Origin: Streptomyces antibioticus
GTDB lineage: Bacteria; Actinomycetota; Actinomycetes; Streptomycetales; Streptomycetaceae
Reading direction: 5' to 3'
Length of the DNA stretch: 64,000 nt
NCBI RefSeq assembly: GCF_002019855.1
Contig: NZ_CM007717.1
Coordinates: forward strand, 3,226,645-3,290,644
The stretch's first letter is position 1. Each line of letters begins with the position of its first letter. The notes under the pieces are model-generated. The model was not told where the DNA came from. It made no database searches and saw only the letters and a program-made list of their open reading frames with translations. A program made the translations under genes and the position numbers. Positions 8,187 through 16,515 of the stretch are shown piece after piece.

Positions 8187-8889
8187 CGCCAGGGTCCCCT
8201 GGGTGGCGATGTACCACTCCGTGGGGGACTGCTCCGACGACCCGTACCGCATCACCGTCACCCCCGAACGCCTGGACCGCCAGCTCACCTGGCTGGCCCG
8301 CCGCGGCCTGCGGGGCGTGTCGGTGGCCGAACTGCTCGCCGCGCCCGACCGCCGACGGCTGGTCGGTCTCACCTTCGACGACGGGTACGCCGACTTCGTC
8401 ACCGGCGCCCTGCCCGTCCTGCGCGAACACCGCTGCACCGCCACCCTGTTCGTGCTGCCGGGACGGCTCGGCGGCGACAACGCCTGGGACCCGCTGGGCC
8501 CGCGCAAACCGCTGCTCACCGCCGACGGCGTCCGGCGGGCCGCCGCCGAGGGCATCGAGATCGGCTCGCACGGCCTCACCCACACCGACCTCACCCGCGC
8601 CGACGACCTCACCCTCAAGGCGGAGACCGCCGAGAGCCGGACCGTCCTCGCCGGCCTCCTCGGCACCGACGTCGCCGGGTTCTGCTACCCGTACGGGACG
8701 GTCGACGCGCGTGCCGTGGCCGCCGTACGGGACGCCGGATACGACTACGCCTGCGCGATCGACCCGGGCCCGCTGAACGGCCCGCACGCACTCCCCCGCG
8801 TCCATGTCGGGCAGAACGACCGCGCGGTCCGGCTCTTCCTCAAGTACCGGCTGCACGGGCTGCGCCGGCGTCCGGTGGAGGGGCTGTAG
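8170..8889 (+). CDS. Polysaccharide deacetylase (NodB/CE4 domain)
   Basis: A 239-residue CE4 protein. Metal and catalytic motifs are intact: TFDDGYADF (catalytic base and metal Asp pair), SHGLTHTDL (two metal His) and CYPYG. CE4 enzymes remove N- or O-acetyl groups from amino-sugar or other polymers. There is no signal peptide, so it either acts on lipid-linked intermediates in the cytoplasm or leaves by an unseen route. Most secreted CE4 enzymes do have a signal, so this is worth noting. It overlaps the flippase gene by 17 nt, and its TAG shares a base with the next GTG. Confidence 0.9.
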   Translation: MSVPVDARVPWVAMYHSVGDCSDDPYRITVTPERLDRQLTWLARRGLRGVSVAELLAAPDRRRLVGLTFDDGYADFVTGALPVLREHRCTATLFVLPGRLGGDNAWDPLGPRKPLLTADGVRRAAAEGIEIGSHGLTHTDLTRADDLTLKAETAESRTVLAGLLGTDVAGFCYPYGTVDARAVAAVRDAGYDYACAIDPGPLNGPHALPRVHVGQNDRAVRLFLKYRLHGLRRRPVEGL

Positions 8890-10046
8890 TGCGGGCGCTG
8901 CACATCATCACCGGGCTCGGGACCGGCGGCGCCGAGCAGCAACTGCGGCTGTTGCTACGGCACTTGCCCGCCGAATGCGACGTGGTGACGCTGACGAACC
9001 CGGGGCCGGTGGCCGACGGGCTGACCGCGGACGGCGTCCGGGTGATCCACCTCGGCATGCGCGGCAACCGGGACCTCGCCGCGCTGCCCCGGCTGACCGG
9101 CATCGTCCGCTCCGGCGGCTACGACCTCGTCCACACCCATCTCTACCGGGCCTGTCTGTACGGGCGGCTGGCCGCGCGGCTCGCGGGCGTGCGGGCCGTG
9201 GTGGCGACCGAACACTCCCTGGGCAACACGCAGTTGGAGGGCAGGCGGCTGACCGCCGGGGTCCGCGCGCTGTATCTGGCGGGCGAGCGGCTGGGCCGCG
9301 CCACGGTCGCCGTCTCCCCCGCGGTCGCCGCCCGGCTGCGCGCCTGGGGGGTGCCGGACGCGCGTATCGGCGTCGTCCCCAACGGCATCGACCTGGACCG
9401 CTTCCGCTTCGACCCGGCCGCCCGCCATCGCACCCGGCGGGCCCTCGGGCTGCCCGAGGACGCGTACGTCGTCGGGGGCGTCGGCCGCCTCGTCCCCGGC
9501 AAGCGGTTCGCGGTCGTGATCCGCGCCCTCGCGCAACTCCCCTCCGACTGCCACCTGTTGCTGGTCGGCGGCGGCCCCGAGGAGGACGCGCTGCGGCGCA
9601 CCGCCCGCGAGGCCGGGGTCGCCGACCGGGTGATCCTGACCGGCGAGCGCCCCTACGTCCCCGACGGCACCCCGGGCCCCGATCTGCCGTCCCTCCTCGC
9701 CGCGATGGACGTGCTCGCCTCGCCGTCCCCCGACGAGACCTTCGGTCTGGCCGTGGTGGAGGCGCTGGCGTCCGGACTGCCCGTGCGCCACGCCTCCTGC
9801 CCCGCGCTCGACCACCACCCCACGCCGCTCGCGCGCCAAGTGAGCGGCGGCGCCGGGGCGTTCGCCCGCGCGCTGGCCGAGGCACGCGCCGCACCCCCGG
9901 CCGCGCGCACCGCGCCCGAGGCCGCGCACCACTACGCCGTCAGCCGCAGCGCCGCCCGGCTCATGGACGTCTACGCGGCCGCCCTCACCGGACAGCCCCT
10001 GCCGACCGCCGCTTCCCCGACACCCAAGGGAGTCAGTTCCCCATGA
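8889..10046 (+). CDS. GT4-family glycosyltransferase
   Basis: 385 residues from a GTG that overlaps the deacetylase stop by 1 nt. GT-B features: N-terminal RALHIITGLGTGGAEQQL glycine loop, VHTHLYRACLYGRLAARL, VPNGIDLDRF, GRLVPGKRF and the E-x7-E motif in DETFGLAVVEALASGLPV. It should add a second sugar to the repeat unit. With only two glycosyltransferases and one initiating transferase, the unit may be small (about three sugars), unless other enzymes contribute. The stop overlaps the Wzz-like start (ATGA). Confidence 0.88.
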   Translation: MRALHIITGLGTGGAEQQLRLLLRHLPAECDVVTLTNPGPVADGLTADGVRVIHLGMRGNRDLAALPRLTGIVRSGGYDLVHTHLYRACLYGRLAARLAGVRAVVATEHSLGNTQLEGRRLTAGVRALYLAGERLGRATVAVSPAVAARLRAWGVPDARIGVVPNGIDLDRFRFDPAARHRTRRALGLPEDAYVVGGVGRLVPGKRFAVVIRALAQLPSDCHLLLVGGGPEEDALRRTAREAGVADRVILTGERPYVPDGTPGPDLPSLLAAMDVLASPSPDETFGLAVVEALASGLPVRHASCPALDHHPTPLARQVSGGAGAFARALAEARAAPPAARTAPEAAHHYAVSRSAARLMDVYAAALTGQPLPTAASPTPKGVSSP

Positions 10047-10690
10047 CCGAACACTCTCGGCGTGCCACCGCCACACACCGCGCCAGACGACTGCCGCCCT
10101 GGTCCCTGCTGGCCGCCGGGGCCGTCACCGGGGGCGTCCTCGGCGGCGCGTACGGCGCGCTCCAGCCGCCGGTCTACACGGCCACCGCCTATGTCGTCGC
10201 CGTCCCCACCGAACGGTCCGATCCGGCGTCCGCGCTGGGCTTCGCGCAGGCGTACGGCCGGGTCGCGACGCAGCTCGCGGTGCTCGGGGACGCGCAGGAC
10301 GCGGCCGGGGTGCCCGCGGGGACCCTCCAGCGCAGTGTGCGCACGTCGACCTCCCCGGACGCCCCGATGGTCGCCGTCACGGCCACCTCCGAACGGGCCG
10401 ACCTGGCCGCCGACATGGCCAACGCGGTCTCGGCCGCGCTCACCCGGCACGCGGCGACCAGCGAGAAGTCCACCAACGTCGAACTCCAGGAGTTCGCCCC
10501 CGCGGTACGCCCCACCGACCCCTCCTCCGCCTCCCCGCTGATCACCGCGCTGGTGGGGACGAGCGCGGGCGGGCTCCTCGGCGGGCTCGCGCTGCTGGTG
10601 CGGCCGCGGCGGGAGCGCGAGGCAGCGGGCCGCCCCGCCGCGAACGTGCCGGGTCCCGCCCTGGCCGCGGACGTCCGCGGAGCGCTGTGA
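10043..10690 (+). CDS. Wzz/YveK-like chain-length protein
   Basis: 215 residues with a helix near residues 18-38 and another near 172-195, enclosing a mostly extracytoplasmic domain that starts LQPPVYTATAYVVAVPT. This topology fits chain-length determinant and capsule co-polymerase adaptors (Wzz, CpsC, YveK). No tyrosine-kinase domain is fused and none is encoded nearby. It probably sets polymer length with the Wzy-like protein. The primary match to Wzz is weak, so the assignment leans on topology and context. Its stop overlaps the GTG of the next gene. Confidence 0.7.
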   Translation: MTEHSRRATATHRARRLPPWSLLAAGAVTGGVLGGAYGALQPPVYTATAYVVAVPTERSDPASALGFAQAYGRVATQLAVLGDAQDAAGVPAGTLQRSVRTSTSPDAPMVAVTATSERADLAADMANAVSAALTRHAATSEKSTNVELQEFAPAVRPTDPSSASPLITALVGTSAGGLLGGLALLVRPRREREAAGRPAANVPGPALAADVRGAL

Positions 10691-11892
10691 AGCCGGCGGC
10701 GGCCCCGGACGCCGGGGCCACCGGACACCGCACCCGGCCCGGCGGCGGCATCGGCATCGGGAGCGGCGCCGGACGGGGCGGCGGCGGTCTCGTCACCGAA
10801 CTCGTCAGCACCGAAAGGGACTTCGCCGCCCTCGCCCCCGCCTGGGGCCGCCTGTACGGGCGCTGCGCGACGGCCACCCCGTTCCAGCACCACGCCTGGC
10901 TGCACTCCTGGTGGCAGTCCTACGGCAGGCCCGGCCGGCTGCGGCTGCTGCTGGTGCGCGAGGGCGGCGAACTCCTCGCCGCCGCCCCCCTGACCGCCGT
11001 ACACCGTCCGGTGCCCGCGCTGGTGCCGCTCGGCGGGGCGATCTCCGACTACGCGGACGTGCTCGTCGACGACGGGCACGCCGAGCGGGCCGTCGCCGCG
11101 CTCACCGAGGGCCTCACGGCCGCCGCCCGCACCGCGGTGATCGACTTCCGCGAGGTACGGCCGGGCGGCGCGGTGGAGCGGGTCTACGACCGCTGGACCG
11201 GACCGCGCCGACGGGTGGACGACTCGCTGTGCCTGGAGCTGCCCGCCCTGCCGATGGCGGAGCTGGTGGGCCGGCTGCCGTCCGCGAAGGCCCAGCGGGT
11301 GCGCGCCAAACAGCGCAAGCTGGCCGCGCTCGGGGTGGAGCGCCGCACGGTGCCGCCCGGCGAGGTGGACGGGGCGCTGCGCCGGCTGCTGGAACTGCAC
11401 CGGCTCCAGTGGCAGGGCCGCGGGGTGACCGGCGAGCATCTGCGGCCCCGCTTCCACGAGCACCTGGTGCGCTCGGTCGGGCCGATGACACGCTCCGGGG
11501 ACGCGGTGGTCACCGAGTTCCGGCTCGACGGCGAGGTGGTGGCCGTCGACCTCACCCTGCTGTCCCGGCGGCTCGCGGGCGGCTATCTGTACGGCGCCCA
11601 TCCGCGGCTGCGGGAGCGCAAGGCGGACGTGGCGGTGATGCTGCTCGACGCCTGCGCCGAGCACACCCGGGACGGCGGCCGGACCGCGCTGAGCCTGCTG
11701 CGCGGCGACGAACCGTACAAGCACCACTGGCGGCCGGAGCCGGTCGTCAACCAGCGGCTGCTGCTGGCCCGGCGCCGCACTGCGCCGCTGCTGTCGGCGG
11801 CGCTCTGCGACGTGGCCGCGCGGCGCGGCGGCAAGGAACTGCGGCTGCGCTGGGAGCGCCGGACGGAGCGTGACGGTGGCGGCGGGTCCTGA
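10687..11892 (+). CDS. FemAB/BioF2-like GNAT acyltransferase
   Basis: 401 residues, GTG start in a GTGA overlap. After a Gly-rich leader of ~35 residues comes a double-GNAT fold of the PF13480 type: CATATPFQHHAWLHSWWQSYG, the linker RLPSAKAQRVRAKQRKLAALGV, and GGYLYGAHPRLRERKADVAVMLLDACAEHTRDGG, ending LLRGDEPYKHHWRPE. Such proteins are common in exopolysaccharide clusters, where they are thought to acylate or aminoacylate the glycan or its lipid-linked precursor. Last gene of the coupled run. The acyl donor is unknown. Confidence 0.83.
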   Translation: MKPAAAPDAGATGHRTRPGGGIGIGSGAGRGGGGLVTELVSTERDFAALAPAWGRLYGRCATATPFQHHAWLHSWWQSYGRPGRLRLLLVREGGELLAAAPLTAVHRPVPALVPLGGAISDYADVLVDDGHAERAVAALTEGLTAAARTAVIDFREVRPGGAVERVYDRWTGPRRRVDDSLCLELPALPMAELVGRLPSAKAQRVRAKQRKLAALGVERRTVPPGEVDGALRRLLELHRLQWQGRGVTGEHLRPRFHEHLVRSVGPMTRSGDAVVTEFRLDGEVVAVDLTLLSRRLAGGYLYGAHPRLRERKADVAVMLLDACAEHTRDGGRTALSLLRGDEPYKHHWRPEPVVNQRLLLARRRTAPLLSAALCDVAARRGGKELRLRWERRTERDGGGGS

Positions 11893-11932
11893 CGCGGGCC
11901 CGCCGCCACCGCGGTGTGCCGTACCGCCCGGC

Positions 11933-13186
11933 TCACCCGGTGCGCGGCCGCCGTTCGACGGGCACGCACGGCCGTCCGCCGAGCCAGTGCTCCACCCAGA
12001 GACCGAGATCCAGCGGCGAACAGGTGGAGGAGGGGCGAGGGGCCGGTGGAGCGACGGGCGGCGTGGACTCCATGGAGGACGGGGGTTCGGCCGGGGTCGC
12101 GGGCTCGGCGGGGGCCGTGGCATCGGCGGGCTCCACGGGGGTCGTCGGCCCGTCGGTGCGGCCGGACAGGACCGTGCGGTAGACGTCGGACGCCCGCGGG
12201 TTCTCCCCGCACTGCCAGACGCCGTGCGGGCAGTAGTCGGTCAGCGTGTTGTAGAGCGGCCGCTGCTCGTCCATCCACGCGAGCATGCGCCGCATGTACT
12301 CGGGGTTGTCGCCGTTGCGGAAGAGCCCCCATTCGGGATACGACACGGGCTTGCCGTGGGCCCGGGCGAAGTCCACGTGCGCCTGGAGCCCGTACGGTTC
12401 CGTCACCTGCTCGTCGAAGGAGAGGCCGGCCGGCTGGTCGTAGGAGTCCATGCCGATGACGTCGACCGTGTCGTCACCGGGATAGCACTCGGTCCACGGC
12501 ACGGCGTCCAGGCCGCGCGACGGGGTGAAGTCGAACCTGAACTTCTGGCCCGGCACGGACCGCATCGTCGTGACGATCCGGTTCCAGTACGTCTTCCACG
12601 CCTCGGGGTCGGGGCCGCAGCGGTGGGTGTAGGTGACGCCGTTCATCTCCCAGCCGAGCACGATCACCGTGTCCGGCGCCTCCAGCGAGACGAGCCGCTC
12701 GGCGAGCGCCTTGAAGTGGTGGTCGAACCGGCCCTCGGCGCCCTGCCGGAGCAGTTCGCGCACCTCGTCGTCGGGGACGCCCTCCTCGTTGCGTTCCAGC
12801 ATCGGCACGTTGAGGACGAGCATCCGGTCCTCCCGCTCGGCGCGCCAGTCCGCCCAGACGTCGAGGAAGCCGGGCGGGCCCTCGATGTTGTGCCAGCGGT
12901 CGCCGGGCAGATAGGTGTGGCCGACCCGCAGGTCGGCGCCGCCCAGCCAGGCACTGAGCCGGGCGATCCGGGCCACGCCCCGGGGACCGTAGTCGAGGTA
13001 GGCACCGAAGGCGGGGCGTGTGGCCGGGGACTCGGCGGTCGTGGCGGGGACGGGTGGGTCGGCGTCCCGTGCCGGTCCCGTGGCCGCGGCGAATCCGGGA
13101 CCGGCCGCGAGGGCGGCGGTCGTCGCGACCGCGGCCGCGACGACGGCCGAACGCCGGAACCGGCCGCGTCGCTGTTGTGGGGCCAT
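11933..13186 (-). CDS. Secreted GH26-type glycoside hydrolase
   Basis: 417 residues from an ATG with AGGAGC 5 nt upstream (a TTG further up has no RBS). Signal peptide ends near GFAAATG. The body resembles GH26 (beta-mannanase) enzymes: acid/base in VIVLGWEMNG near residue 180 and nucleophile in PVSYPEWGLF, with IGMDSYD between. A Pro/Ala/Thr linker follows and a short tail, CSPLDLGLWVEHWLGGRPC, with two cysteines. It faces the polysaccharide operon tail to tail and probably trims or releases that polymer, or a related mannan or glucan, outside the cell. The substrate is unproven. The tail may be a small attachment module. Confidence 0.85.
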   Translation of the reverse strand: MAPQQRRGRFRRSAVVAAAVATTAALAAGPGFAAATGPARDADPPVPATTAESPATRPAFGAYLDYGPRGVARIARLSAWLGGADLRVGHTYLPGDRWHNIEGPPGFLDVWADWRAEREDRMLVLNVPMLERNEEGVPDDEVRELLRQGAEGRFDHHFKALAERLVSLEAPDTVIVLGWEMNGVTYTHRCGPDPEAWKTYWNRIVTTMRSVPGQKFRFDFTPSRGLDAVPWTECYPGDDTVDVIGMDSYDQPAGLSFDEQVTEPYGLQAHVDFARAHGKPVSYPEWGLFRNGDNPEYMRRMLAWMDEQRPLYNTLTDYCPHGVWQCGENPRASDVYRTVLSGRTDGPTTPVEPADATAPAEPATPAEPPSSMESTPPVAPPAPRPSSTCSPLDLGLWVEHWLGGRPCVPVERRPRTG

Positions 13187-13342
13187 ACCAGCTCCTTTTT
13201 CGTCACTCAAGTCATATGAAAGTCACAGAAAAAGGGCGCACGCCACCGCCACTACGGCTTTCGAGTGCTCCGATCCCCCAACCCGGTGACACCTCATCAC
13301 CTGACGAACCGACGATCTGACGAACCGAAGAGAGACCTGCCC

Positions 13343-14605
13343 GTGTCGCCGCTCGACGCCCGCGTCCCCGCCGTTCTGCTGCGGATCGACCGCAACCCCT
13401 TCCACCACGGAACCCTGGGCGCCGTGCGCTCGCTCGGCCGGGCCGGAGTCGCCGTGCACCTGGTCGCCGACACCGCCGGGAGCCCGGTCCGCGCGTCCCG
13501 GTTCGTCCGCCAGGTGCACCATCCGCCGCCGCCCGGCGCCGGACCCGAGGAGGTCGCCGCCGTGCTGCTGCGGGTGGCCGCGCGGATCGAACGGCCGGCC
13601 GTGCTGATCCCGATGGACGACGCGGGCGCGCTCGCGGTGAGCGGACTGCGCGCCGAACTGGCCCCCGCCTACCTGCTGCCGCGGCAACCCGCTGCGGTCT
13701 CCGAACAGGTCGCGGACAAGGCCGAGTTGGCCACGCTGTGCGCCGCGGCGGACGTGCCGCACCCGGTGACGCTCGCCCCGGACAGCGCCGCGCAGGCCGC
13801 CTCGGCCGTGGACCGGCTCGGACTGCCGGTGGTGGCGAAGTGGAGCCGGCCGTGGCTGCTGCCGACGGCGAGCGGACTGCGCAGCACCGCCGTCGTACGG
13901 TCACCGCGGGAGGCGCGCGAGCTGTACTTGCGTTCCGGGGAGGCCGACAGCCGGCTGCTCCTCCAGGAGTTCCTGCCGCCGGGACCCGGCCGCGACTGGT
14001 TCTTCCACGCGTACGCCGACCGCCACGGCACCCTGCGGGCCGGCGGTCCGGGCCGCAAGCTCTCCGCCTGGCCGCGCGGCGCCGGGCTGACGGCGGTGGG
14101 CGAGTGGGCCGAGAACGCCCGGGTGCGCTCGCTCGCCGAACGGCTCACCGAGCGGCTCGGCTACCGCGGCATCCTCGACCTGGACTTCCGCCGCTGCGGC
14201 ACGACCGGCGACTACCACCTGCTCGACTTCAACCCACGGCCCGGCGCGCAGTTCCGGCTCTTCACGGACACGGCCGGACTCGACGTCGTACGGGCGCAGC
14301 ACCTGGATCTGACCCACCGTCCGCTGTCCGCCGGGGTGGCGCGGCCCGGGCGGGTGTTCGTGGTGGAGAACTACGCGCCGCTGGCCGCGCTGCGCCGGGG
14401 GCCGCACGGCCGCGAGCTGGCCTGGGGCGCGGCCGACGACCCGGGGCCGGGGCGGGCGATGCGGCGTCTGTGGTGCGCGCATGTGGGCCGCCGGCTGCGG
14501 GAGGGGCTGCCGGCGGCGGGCGCGGGTGCCGGGCGCGCGCGAGGCGTCCCGGCACCCGGCTCGGTCAGCGACGGGTCGCGGACCGGCCTCGCCGGTAGAG
14601 GATGA
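13343..14605 (+). CDS. ATP-grasp family ligase
   Basis: 420 residues, GTG start after AGAGAGAC. N-terminal pre-ATP-grasp part (AVLLRIDRNPFHHGTLGAVRSLGRAGV), then an ATP-grasp core: DKAELATLCAAADVPHP, LPVVAKWSRPW, LLLQEFLPPG and the metal site LDLDFRR...YHLLDFNPRPGAQ. Such enzymes join a carboxylate to an amine or other nucleophile using ATP. Relatives in streptomycetes are mostly unassigned. It lies between the GH26 gene and the chaplins, so it may modify the surface polymer, but this is inference. Its 3' end overlaps the convergent long chaplin gene by 41 nt. Confidence 0.82.
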   Translation: MSPLDARVPAVLLRIDRNPFHHGTLGAVRSLGRAGVAVHLVADTAGSPVRASRFVRQVHHPPPPGAGPEEVAAVLLRVAARIERPAVLIPMDDAGALAVSGLRAELAPAYLLPRQPAAVSEQVADKAELATLCAAADVPHPVTLAPDSAAQAASAVDRLGLPVVAKWSRPWLLPTASGLRSTAVVRSPREARELYLRSGEADSRLLLQEFLPPGPGRDWFFHAYADRHGTLRAGGPGRKLSAWPRGAGLTAVGEWAENARVRSLAERLTERLGYRGILDLDFRRCGTTGDYHLLDFNPRPGAQFRLFTDTAGLDVVRAQHLDLTHRPLSAGVARPGRVFVVENYAPLAALRRGPHGRELAWGAADDPGPGRAMRRLWCAHVGRRLREGLPAAGAGAGRARGVPAPGSVSDGSRTGLAGRG

Positions 14606-15530
14606 CGCCGCCCGCGATCAGGACGGCGCTGACACCGGAGGCCGCCAGCAGGGCCTGGCGCTCACCACCGGTGTTCGGGAGCTGCGGCCGGTCGTGACCC
14701 CAGCCGTTGCCCCCACCCTGGTGGTCCCCGCCGGAGTGGTCGCCGTTGTGGTGCGGGGGCGGGGTGGAGTGATCGTCGTCGTCCCCGCCGTAGGGCGGCG
14801 GGGTCGTGTGGTCGTCGTCCCCGCCGTACGGGGGCGGGGTGGTGTGGTCGTCGTCGCCACCGTAGGGCGGCGGCGTGGTGTGGTCGTCGTCCCCGCCGTA
14901 CGGAGGCGGCGTCGTGTGGTCGTCATCGTCGCCGCCGTAGGGAGGCGGAGTCGTGTGACCCCCGCCGTACGGAGGCGGCGTGGAGTGGTCGTCGCCACCG
15001 TAGGGCGGCGGGGTCGAGTGGCCGCCACCGTAGGGGGGCGGGGTCGAGTGGCCGCCGCCGTACGGGGGCGGGCTGGTGTGGTCGTCGTCGCCACCGTAGG
15101 GCGGCGGCGTGGTGTGGTCGTCGTCCCCGCCGTACGGAGGCGGGGTCGTGTGGTCGTCGCCGTAGCCGGGGCCCTCGTCGGAGTCGCCCTTGTCGGAGTC
15201 GTCCTTGCCGTATCCCGCGTCGTCGTCCTTCTGCTGCTTGGCCGGCGCCGGGACCTTGTGGGTGGGCGTGGCGGCGGGGGCGGCCGAGGTGTCGGCGCAG
15301 AGGTTGCCGAAGGCGGCGTCGAGCGCGGCGGCGACGTCGGTCGAGTTGCCGCAGACGTTCGCCGGCAGGTGCACCGGAACGTGGATGTTGTTGCCCGCCA
15401 CCACTCCGGGCGAACCCTTGGTGGCCCCGTCCGCGTGCGAGTCCGCGAAAGCGGTACCGCCGGCGCACAGGGACAGAATGCCGGCCGCGGCGGCGGCCAC
15501 GACCATTCCCTTACTCAGCGTCTGTCGCAA
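14565..15530 (-). CDS. Sortase-anchored chaplin with long PPPYGG repeat region (chpA-like position)
   Basis: 321 residues from a TTG start with GGAAG upstream. Order: signal peptide 1-29 (ends TAFA); one chaplin domain, about 38-80, with KGSPGVVAGNN, Cys60 (ANVCGN) and Cys78 (AFGNLCAD); Lys/Asp-rich linker; repeat region 125-249; His/Gly-rich stretch; sortase signal LPNTG at 284-288; membrane helix about 293-312; Arg-rich tail. Sortase-class (long) chaplins are covalently attached to the cell wall and normally carry two chaplin domains. This has one, with the second apparently replaced by repeats. From memory its position next to a short chaplin and the rodlins matches chpA. Confidence 0.92.
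   Translation of the reverse strand: MRQTLSKGMVVAAAAAGILSLCAGGTAFADSHADGATKGSPGVVAGNNIHVPVHLPANVCGNSTDVAAALDAAFGNLCADTSAAPAATPTHKVPAPAKQQKDDDAGYGKDDSDKGDSDEGPGYGDDHTTPPPYGGDDDHTTPPPYGGDDDHTSPPPYGGGHSTPPPYGGGHSTPPPYGGDDHSTPPPYGGGHTTPPPYGGDDDDHTTPPPYGGDDDHTTPPPYGGDDDHTTPPPYGGDDDHTTPPPYGGDDDDHSTPPPHHNGDHSGGDHQGGGNGWGHDRPQLPNTGGERQALLAASGVSAVLIAGGVILYRRGRSATRR
14784..15158 (-). repeat. PPPYGG-coding tandem repeats in the long chaplin
   Basis: Eleven copies of a 10-13 residue unit such as DDDHTTPPPYGG (residues 125-249), followed by a degenerate PPPHHN copy. Spacer variants are DDDHTT, DDDDHTT, DDHST, GHST and GHTT. The unit is rich in Pro, Tyr, His and Asp and should be extended and disordered, like a wall-spanning stalk. 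Confidence 0.95.
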
Positions 15531-15572
15531 TCTCGTTGTCTTCCTGCTTGTTCCTGCTCGAAGAAGTGGGAA

Positions 15573-15614
15573 GGGCCGGCCTCAGAACGCGCGGAAGCTC
15601 TCCAAGGCCGGCCC
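15573..15614 (-). terminator. Stem-loop terminator after short chaplin
   Basis: GGGCCGGCCT and AGGCCGGCCC form a 10-bp stem around a 22-nt loop, about 33 nt past the stop of the leftward short chaplin gene and just upstream of the long chaplin. It may limit read-through from one chaplin gene to the next. Confidence 0.65.
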
Positions 15615-15646
15615 GGATCCGGCCCTGCGGCCGGTGTGACGTGCCG

Positions 15647-15874
15647 TCAGCCGTTGACGCAGACGTTGCCGAAGGCCGGGTTCAGCAGACCGATCACGCT
15701 GATCGAGTTGCCGCACACGTTGGCCTGGAGCTCCACGGGGATCTGAACCACGTTGCCGGACAGGACGCCCGGGCTGCCGACCGCGGCACCGTGGGCGTCC
15801 GAGTCGGCGAAGGCCGGAGTGGCTCCACCGAGGGCCAGCACGAGACCCGCGACAACAGCAGCGCTCTTCTTCAT
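15647..15874 (-). CDS. Short chaplin (chpD-like position)
   Basis: 75 residues. Signal peptide 1-23 (MKKSAAVVAGLVLALGG... ending PAFA), then a single chaplin domain: GSPGVLSGNVVQIPVELQANVCGN, ISVIGLLNPAFGNVCVNG. Both conserved cysteines are present. The ATG is preceded by GAAGGGA at good spacing. It is encoded between a sortase chaplin and the first rodlin, the arrangement I recall for chpD in S. coelicolor. It should be secreted and assemble into the amphipathic amyloid fibres of the rodlet layer. Confidence 0.93.
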   Translation of the reverse strand: MKKSAAVVAGLVLALGGATPAFADSDAHGAAVGSPGVLSGNVVQIPVELQANVCGNSISVIGLLNPAFGNVCVNG

Positions 15875-15996
15875 GATTTTCCCTTCTCTGCGGACATGCC
15901 TGAACCAGAGATAGCCGCCCGGGAGAAGCACCCACCACGCTGCGCCAGGGAATTCACTCAAATATATTCACACTATTAACTCGCATGGCGGAAAAG

Positions 15997-16029
15997 CCGA
16001 ACGGCCCGCACGGAATGCGGGCCGTTCGG
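15997..16029 (-). terminator. Stem-loop terminator after first rodlin gene
   Basis: A perfect 14-bp stem (CCGAACGGCCCGCA and complement) with a 5-nt loop, starting about 14 nt after the rodlin stop codon on the leftward strand. The AT-rich stretch next to it (about 15940-15985) is the probable promoter region of the short chaplin. Confidence 0.8.
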
Positions 16030-16043
16030 GGAGCGCGGAGGTG

Positions 16044-16457
16044 TCAGCCGTTCTGGAGGCCGTTGCCCGAGAGCGCGGAGATGTCGCTCAGGATGTGCGA
16101 CAGCGGCTCGTCGCCCTTGGCCTGGGTGCTGTTCTCGGCGCACTGCTGGTTCTGCGGGGAGGCCAGCACGTTGACGTCCTGGACCGCGACCGGAACCGGG
16201 ACGCCGACCAGGCCGCCCGCGTTGACCTTGACCGGAACGCCCAGGCAGAGCTTGTTGACGGAGCTCTGCACCAGCGAGGCCTGCGGGCTCATGTCGCCCT
16301 TGGTCACGGAGTTGCCGAACGCCGACTGCGCGCCGTTGCCGCTCGCGGAGGTGGTACCGGCGTCGTCCCCGATGGCAAGCGCCTGGGGGGCTGCCGCCGC
16401 CGACACACCGACGACAGAAGCGGCGACCGCCGCCGCGGCCATTGCCTTCTTCAGCAT
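16044..16457 (-). CDS. Rodlin protein
   Basis: 137 residues. Signal peptide to about residue 29 ([17 protein letters not shown]... PQALA). The mature part has the rodlin hallmarks [50 protein letters not shown] and [17 protein letters not shown], with a single cysteine in each half. Rodlins organise chaplin fibrils into the paired rodlets on aerial hyphae and spores. Close relative of the two following genes but divergent from them, in the classic rdlA/rdlB style. A sigma-BldN-like promoter lies upstream. Which of the three corresponds to rdlA cannot be decided here. Confidence 0.93.
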   Translation of the reverse strand: MLKKAMAAAAVAASVVGVSAAAAPQALAIGDDAGTTSASGNGAQSAFGNSVTKGDMSPQASLVQSSVNKLCLGVPVKVNAGGLVGVPVPVAVQDVNVLASPQNQQCAENSTQAKGDEPLSHILSDISALSGNGLQNG

Positions 16458-16515
16458 TTCGCTTTTCCTTTCCCTGCCCCGGCTCCGACGCCGGGGCTCT
16501 GTCCCTGCCCCCGAC

